DNA from: Notospermus geniculatus
Taxonomy: Eukaryota; Nemertea; Pilidiophora; Heteronemertea; Lineidae
Direction: 5' to 3'
NCBI GenBank assembly: GCA_002633025.1
Contig: NMRB01001331.1
Coordinates: 11,527-75,526 of the forward strand
DNA length: 64,000 nt
Part shown: one piece after another, positions 46,267 to 57,033 of the stretch
How the letters are laid out: every line of letters begins with the position of its first letter
How positions within the stretch are numbered: the first letter of the stretch is position 1
Program-made: the position numbers and the translations under genes
Notes under the pieces: generated by a model
Told to the model about the DNA's origin: nothing
The model's input: the letters and a program-made list of their open reading frames with translations, nothing else
The model's database searches: none

Positions 46267-47783
46267 TAGTTTATTGCAAGCATTCATCATGTTATTGATG
46301 GCCATTCCCTATGCAGTTTACCTTCAGACTGATAGAGGGCAGCACTGCATTGAGCTGTCTTCTTGAATCAATAGGCCACGGCCATTATTGATTACATTAA
46401 CCCTTAATTCTTTAACATAACTATTATAATTATGATCATTTTTCAAGCCACTTTCGAGAGGATTAATGTGGTTGTGTCAGTTTTGTTGGGGAATTATTTC
46501 TAAGATAATTGGGCTGTTGGAAAATTGAAATAATGCTCTGTAGTTTTTTAAATGGGTCTTCCAAGAACTCAATGCTGTTATAAATTAATTGGTTTTGCTA
46601 TGAAGAGGGTGTGTTGCACAGGAGAAGCTTGTGTTTCAGCACGCCGTCTAATGTTGGCTATGCTATGGTAAGGCTGATATGGCGAGTGCTATTATTTGGA
46701 TTCCTGTTTCCATCCGTGGTGGAGATAGGACAGCAGAAGTGGATGAAATGATTAGCCTTAGATTGCTTTTACCGTCACTTGGGCAAACAGCAGACTGTGC
46801 AAGCAGCAAGTGTGCAAGGGGCTTATTCAGAGGCTGTTTGAAGGCACGTTGAAGTCAACTAGTTCAGCATTGTAATTTTCAGTGGTCATTTGTCTTGTCT
46901 GTTGAATGAACCACCTCTTTGAAAGGACTTCCACCAACGATCACCCCAGTACGAAACAGGGGTGTAGCTAGCGGAGGGGGGGGGGCAAAAAGGGACAAAG
47001 TAAATTTTCCCTCTAAGGCCACACTTTTTTTATTTATTGGATTACGGATCCGCCCCCCAGGTTTTTTGAAAATGTTGAAAAAAAATAAAATTCCCGATGG
47101 TCTATTTTGTGTTCTTGTTTTTTTCCCGCCGACCACTAGGTACAACGTAAAAGATATTTAAATGCTGTCGCCCTGTATTTTAAGGATATAGGCCCCTATT
47201 TAGGCCCTATCTCTTGTTCTACTGTTGCATCAATAAAAGGTTTTATTTCTTTTTTACCACATTCCACTTTTTTTATTCCCTCCCCCTTGAATTTCTGTGA
47301 CGCATAGCACGTAACACTAGGGAAAAAATTAAAAAGTCAAAGATTTTTGTATTTTATTTTTATTTTTATTCCCTCCCCTCCTACATAGGTTTTGGCCTGA
47401 AAAATCCGTAATCCAATAAATATAAAAAGTGTGGCCTAAAAGGTCAGTTCCCCTCTTCAAGCCAAGTTATTGTGGTGTCAGATTTGGGGAAAATGCATCG
47501 GAGAGGATGTAGATTTTCAATTTTTTTCTGGGGGGACCTCCAGACCCCCCTCCGACTTTGCCCTCCAGACTCAATCAATTTTGACCCCCTAGGCCATAAA
47601 AGCTAGCTACATCCCTGCGGAAGATCATTCAAAGAAAACGTATTTTCCTCACTTTAGGTGCTCTCGATTCTGACACAGCGGTGGAATCTGCATTGCATAC
47701 TGTACCTGCCATGCCTGGTCTTGTTTGAAAAAATGTCTGGAGTCAAGTATCATGCCAGGAAACCCTGAAGCGCATGGTTGCTG
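46267..47783. other. Non-coding with one degenerate inverted repeat
   Basis: About 47015-47440 has arms GGCCACACTTTTTTTATTTAT and AATATAAAAAGTGTGGCC, with TGGATTACGGAT and ATCCGTAATCCA next to them, probably a decayed TIR element. No gene seen. Confidence 0.5.
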
Positions 47784-48239
47784 CAGGGTGCGTACAAGGT
47801 CTTTAAAAGTCCTGAGTTTAGAAGGCCGAACTTCCCTTCAAAAACTCACCGTTAGAGTAGGATACAAAACGTGATCTCATTTTCAAGATCTTAAAGTCTT
47901 AAATTTAATAATTTCTGTGGGAAGGTCTTAAAAAGGTCTTAAATTTCATATCAAGGCAGTTGCAAAAAATATTTTGGGAGGAAATGCCGGGAAATCGCAT
48001 CTCCGAGCTTCTAAAATCCAATTTTTTTCTGGGAAGAGCCCCAGACCCCCACTCGAGTAGCCCCTTCTCGGCCACATTGATCCCCATCATTTTTTTCCTG
48101 GTGGAAATCCTGCCGGGGATCTGTTCGGGTGCTTCATTCAGAAGAAAGTAGGTCTTAAATTTTGTTGATACGTGTACCTGGTCTTGAAAAGTCTTAAAAA
48201 GGTCTTGAATTTGGTGCTCCACAAGCTGTACGCACCCTG
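47784..48239. mobile_element. hAT-like TIR element
   Basis: CAGGGTGCGTACAAGGTCTT on the left and AGCTGTACGCACCCTG on the right, with TTGCTG directly on both sides. The CAGGGTG terminus is hAT-like; the clean flank repeat is only 6 bp where hAT usually makes 8. Both arms contain GTCTTAAAAAGGTCTT in the same pattern. Non-coding. Confidence 0.6.
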
Positions 48240-50433
48240 TTGCTGAGATGTGTTTCATATTACATCAAGATTTTTATGGAGTGCTCATCAGAAGACACAA
48301 GATTGCCACCTGTGAGACAACATTCACCAATTCATTGTTGATTTATTTGTATCTGAGGAAGACACTCTTCATCTCGTGTCTGAGTCCTTTCATCTTTGTA
48401 ATAAGGGCCTGTGAGGTGGATATAGCACATATTTCCTGTGGTGTCCAAATGAGGAGAAATGTTACATAACATCTAAATGAAACCTTCATGTTAATCAAGT
48501 CTAGTGAATGTGTGATTTTCTTATGCTGAAATGGCTAATTTGTGAATTTCGTTTAGAAGTTTCTTTGACTTGGACATTTGATCATTCTGTGAATATCACC
48601 TGAACTTCATACGAAATGAACCCTGTGTTATAGTTACATCAATTTAATCCTCCTAGGACTAGGGACACGTCTTGAGGGATTCTCTTCATGTGACAGGTAT
48701 CTGTGGGTAGACTTCTGTGGGTTTCCAGCCAACATCGGCTAGAAATGCAGGTTATGAACTTTTTATACAGCTGCAATCAGTGATATCCATTCATTATTGG
48801 ACACGTTGAGATCATGATCATTGAAATGCTTTTTTTCGAGGGAACCCATGTTTCCAGCTGTATGCATGGCCGTAGGAATGGGGGAGGGGGGCTGCCCCCT
48901 CCCCAATATTTGGCTTGTCAAAAATAAANTGGCGTGTCCAATTTTGCTCTCAAATGCTGGGAAATGACATACATGTAAAAGCACTCTTATTTTCGAAAAT
49001 TTTCCGGTGGGAGGCCCCCCGCCGATATCTCGGCTCGTAGTCCTGCTAAGGACTACGGGTAGGGTCCGCTATTTCATCTAATCTGCCCCCCCAACCTCCA
49101 AGACGTTCCTACGGCCCTGGTATGAAGTCCACAACAGAGAAAATAGGCTGACTGAAAACACCCCAGATTGTGCGCGTTCTCCTATAATAATCAACTGATT
49201 CAGAAAGAGGGTTTAACCTCTGTATTGCCCTTAGTCCTTCAAGGATAGAGCGTCTGTGTTAAATTGCGTGTGCAATGTCATTTTGTTAGCATAGGGAATT
49301 TGTTTTCTATGGATCCACATTCACTTTCTTAGACTCTTTCTTTGAGGCAAAGGAACCTGCCCAGATTTGCCTCTTAACAACTACTGGTAAAGGCGTGCAT
49401 GTAGTTTGAAATATTTTACCTGGGCATCGAAAGGGGCAGGTGAGCAAATACCAAGTTTTCTGACAAAGTCTGTTATCTGAACTTCAGCTGTGTAAGCAGT
49501 TAATACGGAATGGTATTTCTGAATGATGGACATGACGCAAATTAATTGGAGACAGAGCTTTATAATGATAATAATGCTTGCCCAGATGACCTTGTTTCCC
49601 TCAAATGATTATAACTCTTGATGGAAAGATGATGAGTTTTGGTCGGCTTATTTAGGCTTGTTGGGGCGATGTTAAATGCTCATATACGGTACATGATGAA
49701 TTGACGGACGAAACTTCAAGAAGGATATCATCATTTGTAAGTTTACCATTGGTGTAGGTTTATGATTATATAATAGCATTTAAGATTCAGCATGGGGCAT
49801 TTTGTTGACCGAAGTTGGCTTCAACTCCAGAACGGTTACCATGGTTACTGGTTCATCACATTTTGCAGGTTGGGCATTCGAAAGAAAAAAAAATGTTTCC
49901 CACAGAAACTGCTAACAGACCTCTCGCATCCTATCTTTACATATGTGTCCATGTCTGTATTGTAAATTAAATCAATTTCTTATCAAAGACAATAACCGAG
50001 GCTTTTCTTGATTTTTGTCGGGAGTGCCCATATTTATTCTGGAAATTTCTTGGAGGTGACACGCACTCTGTTGCTTCAAAGACCTGCTTGACGCAAGGGC
50101 CCAACGCGCCGCGTAGCGGCCAACAGCGAAGCTAGCCAAAGACTTTTCACGGGTCAGTCAATACAATTGGACTCATAGATGAAATGCGTCTAATGTTCAG
50201 ATGGAATATACCGGACGGTTGGTTCACGTTTTTAGTGGCTGTGAACGTAGATGGGTACATTATGTAGCGATATGCTGACAGAGTTGCTGGGGACTTGCTC
50301 TGTGGATGTTGTAAAATGCGATTTTTGGAAGATTATTCTGATTTGTAACGTCATTTCTAATTAACATAAAAATATGTTGAGTAGCTGGGATATGTTTATA
50401 AACATTTATTGAGCAGCCACCGTCATGACGTGG
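48240..50433. other. Non-coding, nothing recognised
   Basis: Contains an N at 48929. No exon of a neighbouring gene, RNA gene or paired transposon termini supported. Confidence 0.4.
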
Positions 50434-50500
50434 CCGGCGGGCGCATCGGTAGAGCGTCCGGCTCTGAATCCGGGGCGCCGGGTTCGAGCCTTGCAATAGG
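50434..50500 (+). repeat. tRNA-like sequence or SINE head
   Basis: CGCATCGGTAGAGCGTCCGG, then CTCTGAATCC (a tRNA-Gln-like CTG anticodon loop), then GGGTTCGAGCC (box B). The anticodon and T stems have mismatches and the acceptor stem does not pair, so it is more likely tRNA-derived than a functional tRNA. It is followed by T-runs (about 50503 and 50532) that could serve as pol III terminators. Confidence 0.5.
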
Positions 50501-50638
50501 AATTTTTTTTCACGTGTCTGTTTCTCTGTTTATTTTTTTTTGCTGAAAACGTTTAGTCGCAGGATGAATATCTCCCCAGCCCTTCCATTTCCCTACAAAT
50601 CTGCATTTGCTAATAAATACTTATAACCACAGATCCCT

Positions 50639-50701
50639 GTCAGCTGCCCTGCATTCAGAGAGACTTTTAACTAAAGTCTCTCTGAATGCAGGGCAGCTGA
50701 C
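50639..50701. repeat. Perfect 29-bp hairpin
   Basis: GTCAGCTGCCCTGCATTCAG continues to a 29-bp arm that is perfectly complementary to the arm ending CTGAATGCAGGGCAGCTGAC, around a 5-nt loop TAACT. Non-coding. Too perfect for a typical animal pre-miRNA; probably a young foldback. Confidence 0.7.
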
Positions 50702-51970
50702 TACCATCCACATTCCCCTCCCAGTCACCAAAAATATTATCAACACCACAACTAACGTTCAAGACTACTGGGTGCATGATAGGGACCCTCTGGAGTGATT
50801 CTCATTTGGTAGACTTGGTAACAGAAATTGGTGACAGAAATTGGTGACAACGTACATGATGAATAATGCTTCTGGACCACAGGAGCACACGCCACCATAG
50901 TCCTGCTATACTGTAATGGCCATCTGATTCTCACCAGTCTATCTGGCCTGACGCCCATCTAGCCTGGTTTGAATCCATCACATTTCCCGCTTCTGAGGAG
51001 CTCAGAGCCTCAGCCAATCATCGGTGTGCGAAGGCTAATCGACGTGCCAATCAAAATCCGTGTTACAAATGTGTGCTGGAAGAGAAGAGAAAGTTCCGAA
51101 CGGTGATTTGTTTCACGAGTTCTGATTGGCTCGGAGGCGGGGTCAAGTTGGGGTTAGGTCCACTTATAATTTATGAGTTAATGCAAAAGATGACATGATT
51201 GGGACAAGGCTCAAGACGCAGTCGATGGCCTTGTTTGGACAAGATGGTAAAGGCAGGCTATAACATTACACATTGTGCATATGAGCGATGCATATGGCCA
51301 TAATATGGCCTAAACTGTTATACTGTAGGCACATGTAATCTGCTTGGTAGTATTGTGCTGCAGATGTCAGATCTGTTGTGACCGAGAAACATTGGCGTCT
51401 ACATGTAGCAGATTAGATGGTCACATGAAGCAAATTTCATACAAAATGAAGGGGGAAACTCCAGCAGTGTAGGCCATATGCACATCATACTAAAATTTGA
51501 GAAGAGTGTAGGTACTTTTCTGCAGTACGTGTATATCATAGCTGGTACCCCAATTGACTCCCAACCCTGCCCTATCAAAATTTAAGATATCAACACAGAA
51601 GCCGAAGGTGCATATACTTGTCATTTTATTATGAATTCTATTACCGGTAAGTGAATCTTGTCAAGAGGCAGTATTGGTAGATATTGAAAGGATTCTCGAC
51701 TGGAGGCAATTCATACATTTTCCACCCTTCCACTGCGAAATACACTGAATAAGTCTTGTCTTGTACACGAACATGTCATTCTAGGAACTGTTACCTTTTG
51801 AGAGATGCGCAGAATTCACTGTCCAATTGAAAGAAAGAGCGTAGTCAGTATCTGACACAAAACAGCATCCTCCCATAGCTGGGCTTTGGTCTCGCTCCTC
51901 TTCATATACGCAAGGTAAAAACCCCTGCTTGGGAGGATGCAAAATAGTTCCTTCACAATTCCATATAATG
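50702..51970. other. SEH1L 3' flank
   Basis: On the minus strand AATAAA occurs at 51625-51630, about 340 bp past the SEH1L stop, a plausible poly(A) signal. A CATCCTCCCA/TGGGAGGATG hairpin-type repeat lies at 51869-51941. No other gene. Confidence 0.4.
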
Positions 51971-52158
51971 TCACCTCATGCCTTGACTTGTGGCCCCACC
52001 GCTTGATTTGTGAGAACGTGCAGTGGTCGTCATGGAGCCGACACCATTGACAGAGCCAACGTGCTGATAACTCCCTATCAGTCCATTTTCCATCGCTGCG
52101 GTTGCAGATCCATCACCCTTCAATATTGATATACACTTCCAGTTGTCAAGGTAGTTGG
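51971..52158 (-). CDS. SEH1L: SEH1L exon 9 (last coding)
   Basis: Two bases complete Ala, then [17 protein letters not shown] and a Gly/Ser/Thr-rich tail ending QGMR and TGA. Acceptor TTTCCAG on the minus strand. Confidence 0.93.
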
Positions 52159-55100
52159 CTGGAAATCCAAAAAAATGTAGTTATTCTTCAAAAAGAAATC
52201 AGTCAGGTACAAAAAAGGCTCAGGCATGGAGTTCAAGTGATACATGTCAATACATTAATTGCTGCACCGGGAAATTGTAAATCAGTTTTATCAAGGTCAT
52301 CGACCCCGTCCAGGCACTCATCACCACTGCTACATACTCCTGGCTATCGCCCAAGATCCCACAGAGAGCCTCCTCAACCCCAAACTGCACTCACGTGCTC
52401 ATATCTACAAAAAACATGGCAGAAAACACCAACAAAATCAGTGCAGGAAAGCAGATTGCATTGCCCCCCACGTGTAAGTCAGACTAACTTCCTCATTTAC
52501 AGCCAAATTACCCAAAAGTGCTGCCATCTATACACTCCAGTTGAAGTTAGTGGGTAGCAGACGACATGCAGGCACACCAATAGGCCAGTAAAACCACACT
52601 CGACTATACCTTATGACCTATAGTAATGTATTATGTAGCGACAGCTCAAGCGGTCGGCGGTATATGCCATTTTAATCAGTGACCGCTATAGCTGTCGGCG
52701 GTAATCAAGAGGTTAATCTACTTGAAAATCTCATGAGACGGACTAATCGATAAGAAATGGACACGATCAAAATGCTAAATAGTCCATCACTTCGCATTCA
52801 TTTCCAGTACTTACCTTTCCAAAGTCGTACACTGCCGTCGTCACCAGATGAGGCCAGTATTGTACCAGTTATATTCCAACTTAATCTCCAGACTTGTGAG
52901 TTGTGCTCCTCAAACTGCGCCACCTGTTTTATACCAAGCTTTGTTCCACTGGCTTGTGACGAAGCTTCTTTCCTGAAATGTGCATTGGTCATTCAAAATT
53001 GGGACTTAACACTGTACTGAATTTTACGATATTTTCAAAGTGATAGGAGACTGCAGGTATAGGTCTCATACCCTCTTGAAGGTCCCCAAAGTACTAGCCT
53101 GATACATACTTCAAAGAATCAAGGCCTAGTTTTCAGCACACATTGAAAAAACTGCGTGCAGATCTCTAATGTAATCCGATAGACCATAGTACATTTTACA
53201 CTACACTAACGTCGGAGGACGTTAGCACTTTCTGAATTCAATACAGTGAGGCTTTAATTTTACGAAGATAAAGCAAAATAATTGTTGAGAATATCCATGA
53301 ATGTCTCACCTTAAAGGTTCTAGAGTTAGAACACGGACATCTTTTGATGCTATTGCCAACAAATGGAACGAGCGGCCAAGATTCGGAGCAAAAGCTACAT
53401 CATTCACGGGGTCTGTGATAGTGGATAAGATATCAATTTTTGTCCATTTTCTGAAAAAAACAAATTTAATACTCATCAATATGCATTACAATTACCGGGT
53501 ATTACTGTTGTCTCCAGGAATTCTCAACAGTAATGTCGACTTATTGCACTGAAAGTTCCCTGCTATAGATCATTCTCGAATTCGCAGGTGTGCGCACTTC
53601 CGCCGAAATCGCAAACACAACCTTGATCTGAAACCAGAGCTGACGTGACACAATCCATGATTGAGCGATTGTCGACTCTGACGCAACGTCGTCGAAGTCA
53701 CTGTCGTGCGGTTCTCTACGTCACGTCATTCAGTTTCAGACTGAGGTTGTGTTTGTGATTTCGGCGGAAGTGCGCAGATCTTTCTCGTTTACGTCAATTT
53801 GGGATTTGTCTATACATGGTAATTTTTACCACCTGCCCTCATTATATAATACCTTTGATTGTCACTATATTCATAGATATGTACTTTCCCTCCAACTGAC
53901 TGATTCGGGTCATTACTTGCTATGGCCAGCATAGGTGCATGAACTCTGAAATGAAAAGAAGTCATCAATATTGACATTGTCTTGCTTCCCAGATGATCAC
54001 ACATTTCTATCAGATGAGGAGAATCGATTAATTCCATAGATTTCAAAGGCAAGTGTCGCGTTGTTTCAGGACATGGGACTGAAGATGAAAGAGGCTGTTC
54101 ATTTTCGTCAATTGAGGAAACTGAGTTGTGATCCTTGAGAAAATGGAGAAAGCTATGAAGCTACAAACTGTAGCGATTATTCTGTACAGCACAACAAATA
54201 ATCCCTGCAATTTGCAAGTGCATATAGGTTTTTCCGTTTTTCCAAGGATCACAACTCAGATTCCTCAAGTGACAAAAATGAATAGCCCCTTTCATTCGTA
54301 GTCAAAAATCATCACAACGGATGCAATCTCTACAAATTACTTCTCAAGTTGTAGTGTTACCTGGAAGGATTCCATGAAAGACAACTGCAGCCCAATTTAC
54401 ACTGTATTTCATGCTGTAGAGTCCATCCGCTCAAGTTCATCACATCTGGAGCCTCATATATCCGCACCACTCCATCAGCTGAACACGTTGCCTGAAAACA
54501 GCACGTTCAAATGCATCTGAACCAAATTTGGTGTATAAGAAAAGTCGTCTCCGAATTTTGCAAATTTTCGACCCCAACCGGGGTCTTTCTCAGGCACTTT
54601 CTAGTAGAGATTCCAGAAAAGACTGAGCTGGATCCCAAATCTAGATCTAAAATATCCTGTACAAACAGGAAGCTGTGAAAAGTTAAGGTTGAATAGAGAC
54701 CCAAGCCCCATTGTTGGGAGCTGGAGCCTGATTACAAAGAGAAGACCTGTATAGAAAAGGGAGAGCCTGTAATTAGTAGGAGCGTGATTAGGCTGAAAAC
54801 CAAACTTGGGGCATCCTAATTTCTCTTGACTTGAAACTTATTTCAGGATAAAAGTAAATTAGCATTTCCAAATTTTGCAAAGAGAAGCAGTGCTGCAGGC
54901 AAAATTTCCACTCTCTCCAACATAATTCACTCTTCTACTTGACTCTTCTAGCTCTTCTAGCTTGACACTCTTCTAGCTTGACTCACTATTGTGACTTACT
55001 AATTGTAAACCAAGGTGCTTGGGGGCAAACTTCACATCTGTTACTGATGTTCTGCTGTCTACCAAACTACTCCGCTTGACCCAATGGTTCTGCTGTACTT

Positions 55101-56528
55101 CGGCACTCGGTTCACCAACTGAAACAGAATTTAGTATCTTGATTTTCTTCCAGGGTGAAATTTGACCATACTTCCTGGCAACCAGTGAATCATATACCTA
55201 TTATGCTCCATGATTCATTGAGAGTAAAGATTGGAATGGCTTTAGAATTACATTACTAACTATTAAGTTCTCCAACAGTAAACAGATTTGCCAATCAACT
55301 TGACAAACTCAATGATAACAAATTTACCAATTTCTTCCCACACAGCTGCTGTCCTGTCAAATGAACATGTTGCTATCACTTGACCAAATTCTGGATGTGC
55401 CCAGGTTACTCTCCATACCGAACCACTATGAGTCTGAAAGGAATGAGACGCACATATTTTATAAGTCAATAGGCCCCTATATTAAAATGGCAACCGTTAA
55501 ACATCGGCTCACGGTCATCCGACGGAAAAATGATGATGATGAGAAACAGCAGTAGAGTTACCGGTATTAGTGTAAAATGAACTGACATGTGGCTTGCATG
55601 CTTATGCAGCTTCGGCGGTAGGCCTAGTAGGGGCTATGCACGTTAAATTCAAATATGTTTATTGCACCTGTTATGTAACATTTTTGATATATTCTATTCT
55701 GACAAGATAAACTTCCCCTCGGACCTGATCTGTTTGTTAGCTAGCTCAAGTAGCTGGGCCTAACTGTTTTAATAGACAGGTTGCGAAAATAGCGGCCGCC
55801 ATTTTTTTTGTGGAATTGGCCGAATTTTCGAACTTTTTCAAATATAATTCGAATGTATTTTATTAGCTGCTTGCTTGCTAAAATATCTTTATGTAATTCT
55901 AGTGGCTTACTGTATGACCTTTCTTTTTTTGAACGCCTCTGACAGTGTAAAATCCCATTGAAAAACCCAAGCAATGTCAAAAAGTCCACAAAAAACATGG
56001 CGGCCGCTAATTTCGCAACTTGTCTATTAGGCTACTATACTAGCCTTCCAAAATGCTGAGCAACTCCATTGGCCATCCTCTCCAAGGTCCCAGATCTGCA
56101 ACAAGAAAAATATCCGGGTCAAGTATGGTATAGCGGGCCAAGCCATGGGAAGTGACACATCTCCATACATTGCCGCTTATTCCGTGTACACACATGTACA
56201 CGCTCAGTGCACTTCCCACGACTTGGCCCGCTATACCATACTTGAGCCAAATATCCTGCCTGTCATTTCTGTTTAGCATGTTTAGGCTACTCTGTCTGTG
56301 TGTATCACTATCAGTAGCATAGGGCCTATGCTATGCCTACTGAATGCACTGTGCACGCCACGTACATTTTTTACCCAGGAGCGGGCTTCCGAATGTTTGC
56401 TAGCCTATTTCAGTTACCTTCACACTCTGGTCACTGGAACACGTCGCCATCCTTCGGCCGTGGTAATCAAAAGCCACATCGTGTATCAAATCTTTGTGTT
56501 CCACAGGAATACTTCGTGGAACAAACAT
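51971..56528 (-). CDS. SEH1L: SEH1-like nucleoporin / GATOR2 beta-propeller (complete)
   Basis: Nine exons (in transcript order 56418-56528, 56045-56095, 55328-55433, 55000-55118, 54361-54491, 53853-53945, 53310-53450, 52815-52972, 51971-52158) join in phase to 366 codons including the stop, so 365 residues against 360 in human. It is a WD40 protein of the Nup107-160 nuclear-pore scaffold and of GATOR2, which relays amino-acid status to mTORC1. Diagnostic stretches: [95 protein letters not shown]. The C-terminal tail after NYLDNWKC is low-complexity, as in the family. Introns are GT-AG except intron 2, which starts with GC. It is convergent with G-alpha-s and divergent from NEURL2. Confidence 0.97.
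52159..52814 (-). other. SEH1L intron 8
   Basis: 656 bp, GTAAGT..CCAG. Nothing else recognised. Confidence 0.75.
52815..52972 (-). CDS. SEH1L: SEH1L exon 8
   Basis: Encodes [26 protein letters not shown] then [15 protein letters not shown] and SVRLWK, the last propeller blade. Donor G|GTAAGT. Confidence 0.96.
52973..53309 (-). other. SEH1L intron 7
   Basis: 337 bp, GTGAGA..TTTCAG. No repeat or other gene recognised. Confidence 0.75.
53310..53450 (-). CDS. SEH1L: SEH1L exon 7
   Basis: Encodes [20 protein letters not shown] then [20 protein letters not shown] and LTLEPL plus two bases. Acceptor TTTTTTTCAG, donor AG|GTGAGA. Confidence 0.95.
53564..53814. mobile_element. TIR element in SEH1L intron 6
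   Basis: Inverted arms TGCGCACTTCCGCCGAAATC and GATTTCGGCGGAAGTGCGCA, with weaker extensions out to TATAG/CTATA. A partial copy of one arm and centre lies at 63066-63300. 251 bp, non-coding. It fills most of the 402-bp intron. Confidence 0.7.
53853..53945 (-). CDS. SEH1L: SEH1L exon 6
   Basis: Encodes [19 protein letters not shown] and [11 protein letters not shown] with split Arg codons at both ends. Acceptor TTTCATTTCAG, donor AAAG|GTATTA. Confidence 0.95.
53946..54360 (-). other. SEH1L intron 5
   Basis: 415 bp, GTAACA..TTTCAG. About 54105-54270 contains inverted TTGAGGAA/TTCCTCAA and GGATCACAACTCAG words, a small degenerate palindrome. Confidence 0.65.
54361..54491 (-). CDS. SEH1L: SEH1L exon 5
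   Basis: Encodes [37 protein letters not shown] and LSWNPS plus two bases. Acceptor CTGTTTTCAG, donor CCAG|GTAACA. Confidence 0.96.
54492..54999 (-). other. SEH1L intron 4
   Basis: 508 bp. Contains a minus-strand copy of the hairpin unit described at 5089-5180 (GACCCCGGTTGGGGTC and GAAA, about 54555-54600). No other feature. Confidence 0.7.
54540..54620 (-). repeat. Hammerhead-like hairpin unit, SEH1L intron copy
   Basis: On the minus strand: CCTGAGAAAGACCCC, loop GGTT, GGGGTCGAAAATTTGC. Same hairpin and GAAA as the 5089-5180 unit, but CTGAGAA replaces CTGAAGA, so the core is altered. Ends are not well defined. Confidence 0.6.
55000..55118 (-). CDS. SEH1L: SEH1L exon 4
   Basis: Encodes [19 protein letters not shown] then [21 protein letters not shown]. 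Acceptor CTGTTTCAG, donor TTA|GTAAGT. Confidence 0.95.
55119..55327 (-). other. SEH1L intron 3
   Basis: 209 bp, GTAAAT..TTTCAG, no feature inside. Confidence 0.8.
55328..55433 (-). CDS. SEH1L: SEH1L exon 3
   Basis: Encodes [18 protein letters not shown] then [17 protein letters not shown] plus one base. Starts in phase 0 after CCTTTCAG, which fixes the end of exon 2. Confidence 0.97.
55434..56044 (-). other. SEH1L intron 2, GC-AG type
   Basis: 611 bp. The donor reads AAG|GCTAGT. Exon 2 is fixed at its end by phase and homology (..SAFWK before THSGSVW), and the nearest GT (4 nt downstream) would break the frame. The interior holds inverted CCGCCATTTTTTTTGTGG-like words (about 55775-56025), a probable decayed TIR element. 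Confidence 0.75.
56045..56095 (-). CDS. SEH1L: SEH1L exon 2 (51-bp microexon-like)
   Basis: 17 codons [17 protein letters not shown], matching VWD..GDWHCTASWK of the family. Phase 0 on both sides. Acceptor TTTTTCTTGTTGCAG. Confidence 0.93.
56116..56248. mobile_element. hAT-like MITE in SEH1L intron 1
   Basis: Inverted arms TCAAGTATGGTATAGCGGGC and GCCCGCTATACCATACTTGA, about 40 bp each. AAATATCC is duplicated directly at 56108-56115 and 56249-56256, the 8-bp target size of hAT elements. The near end lies 20 nt upstream of exon 2's splice acceptor in the transcript direction. Confidence 0.8.
56418..56528 (-). CDS. SEH1L: SEH1L exon 1
   Basis: 37 codons, [20 protein letters not shown] then [17 protein letters not shown]. 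The start matches human MFVARSI. Donor AAG|GTAACT. An in-frame ATG 25 codons upstream is unlikely because the homologs all start at MFV. Confidence 0.97.
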
Positions 56529-57033
56529 TTTGTGGGTCCGAAAATCTTGAAAGTCGGAAATCCCAAATTGAGCGACCTTGAACTTTAGCTGAATCTCGAC
56601 CAATCACAATGCTCGTTACTAACGCTGTTTGGCCTCGACCATGTCCTCAGACATGAAATGTCTATCATCAGAGGCTGGGTCAGGGCGATAAAAACTACTA
56701 TTTTCTCTTTGAATATTGAACTGATCATGTTTTGATAAGTCAGGAGGTATTCATTGTTCTCTATTTTTAAGATAGTTTCGAGTCTCTTTACATGCATTCA
56801 ATAAATATGTTTAATTCGATGGAGAAAAAATTGCCGAAAATCAGGGTGTCGGGGATCAGAAATTGAGAAAACACATGCATGCATGCACACACTGACACAG
56901 ACCTATGCAGACATGGCAGAGAGATGCACGCGTTGGCCTACATGTAGATGTAGGCCTAGTAGGCTATTTATAGGCCTCCCTGCCAATGCGCACTGTGTGG
57001 CGTCATTATAGGCTGGGCCTAGGCCTATAGAGA
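56529..57033. other. SEH1L upstream region
   Basis: Presumed SEH1L promoter side. A GCATGCATGCA run near 56875-56890. No recognisable core promoter element. Confidence 0.35.

Noticed and set aside
50434-50500. Functional tRNA-Gln (CTG)
   Set aside because: The anticodon loop and box B look right, but the anticodon and T stems have mismatches and no acceptor stem pairs, so it is listed as a tRNA-derived repeat.
50639-50701. microRNA precursor
   Set aside because: Perfect pairing, a 5-nt loop and a total of 63 nt are unlike typical animal pre-miRNAs with mismatches and larger loops.
52102-52557. 151-codon plus-strand open frame
   Set aside because: It runs antisense over SEH1L exon 9 and intron 8 and has no family signature, whereas the minus-strand reading gives a phase-correct SEH1L terminus.
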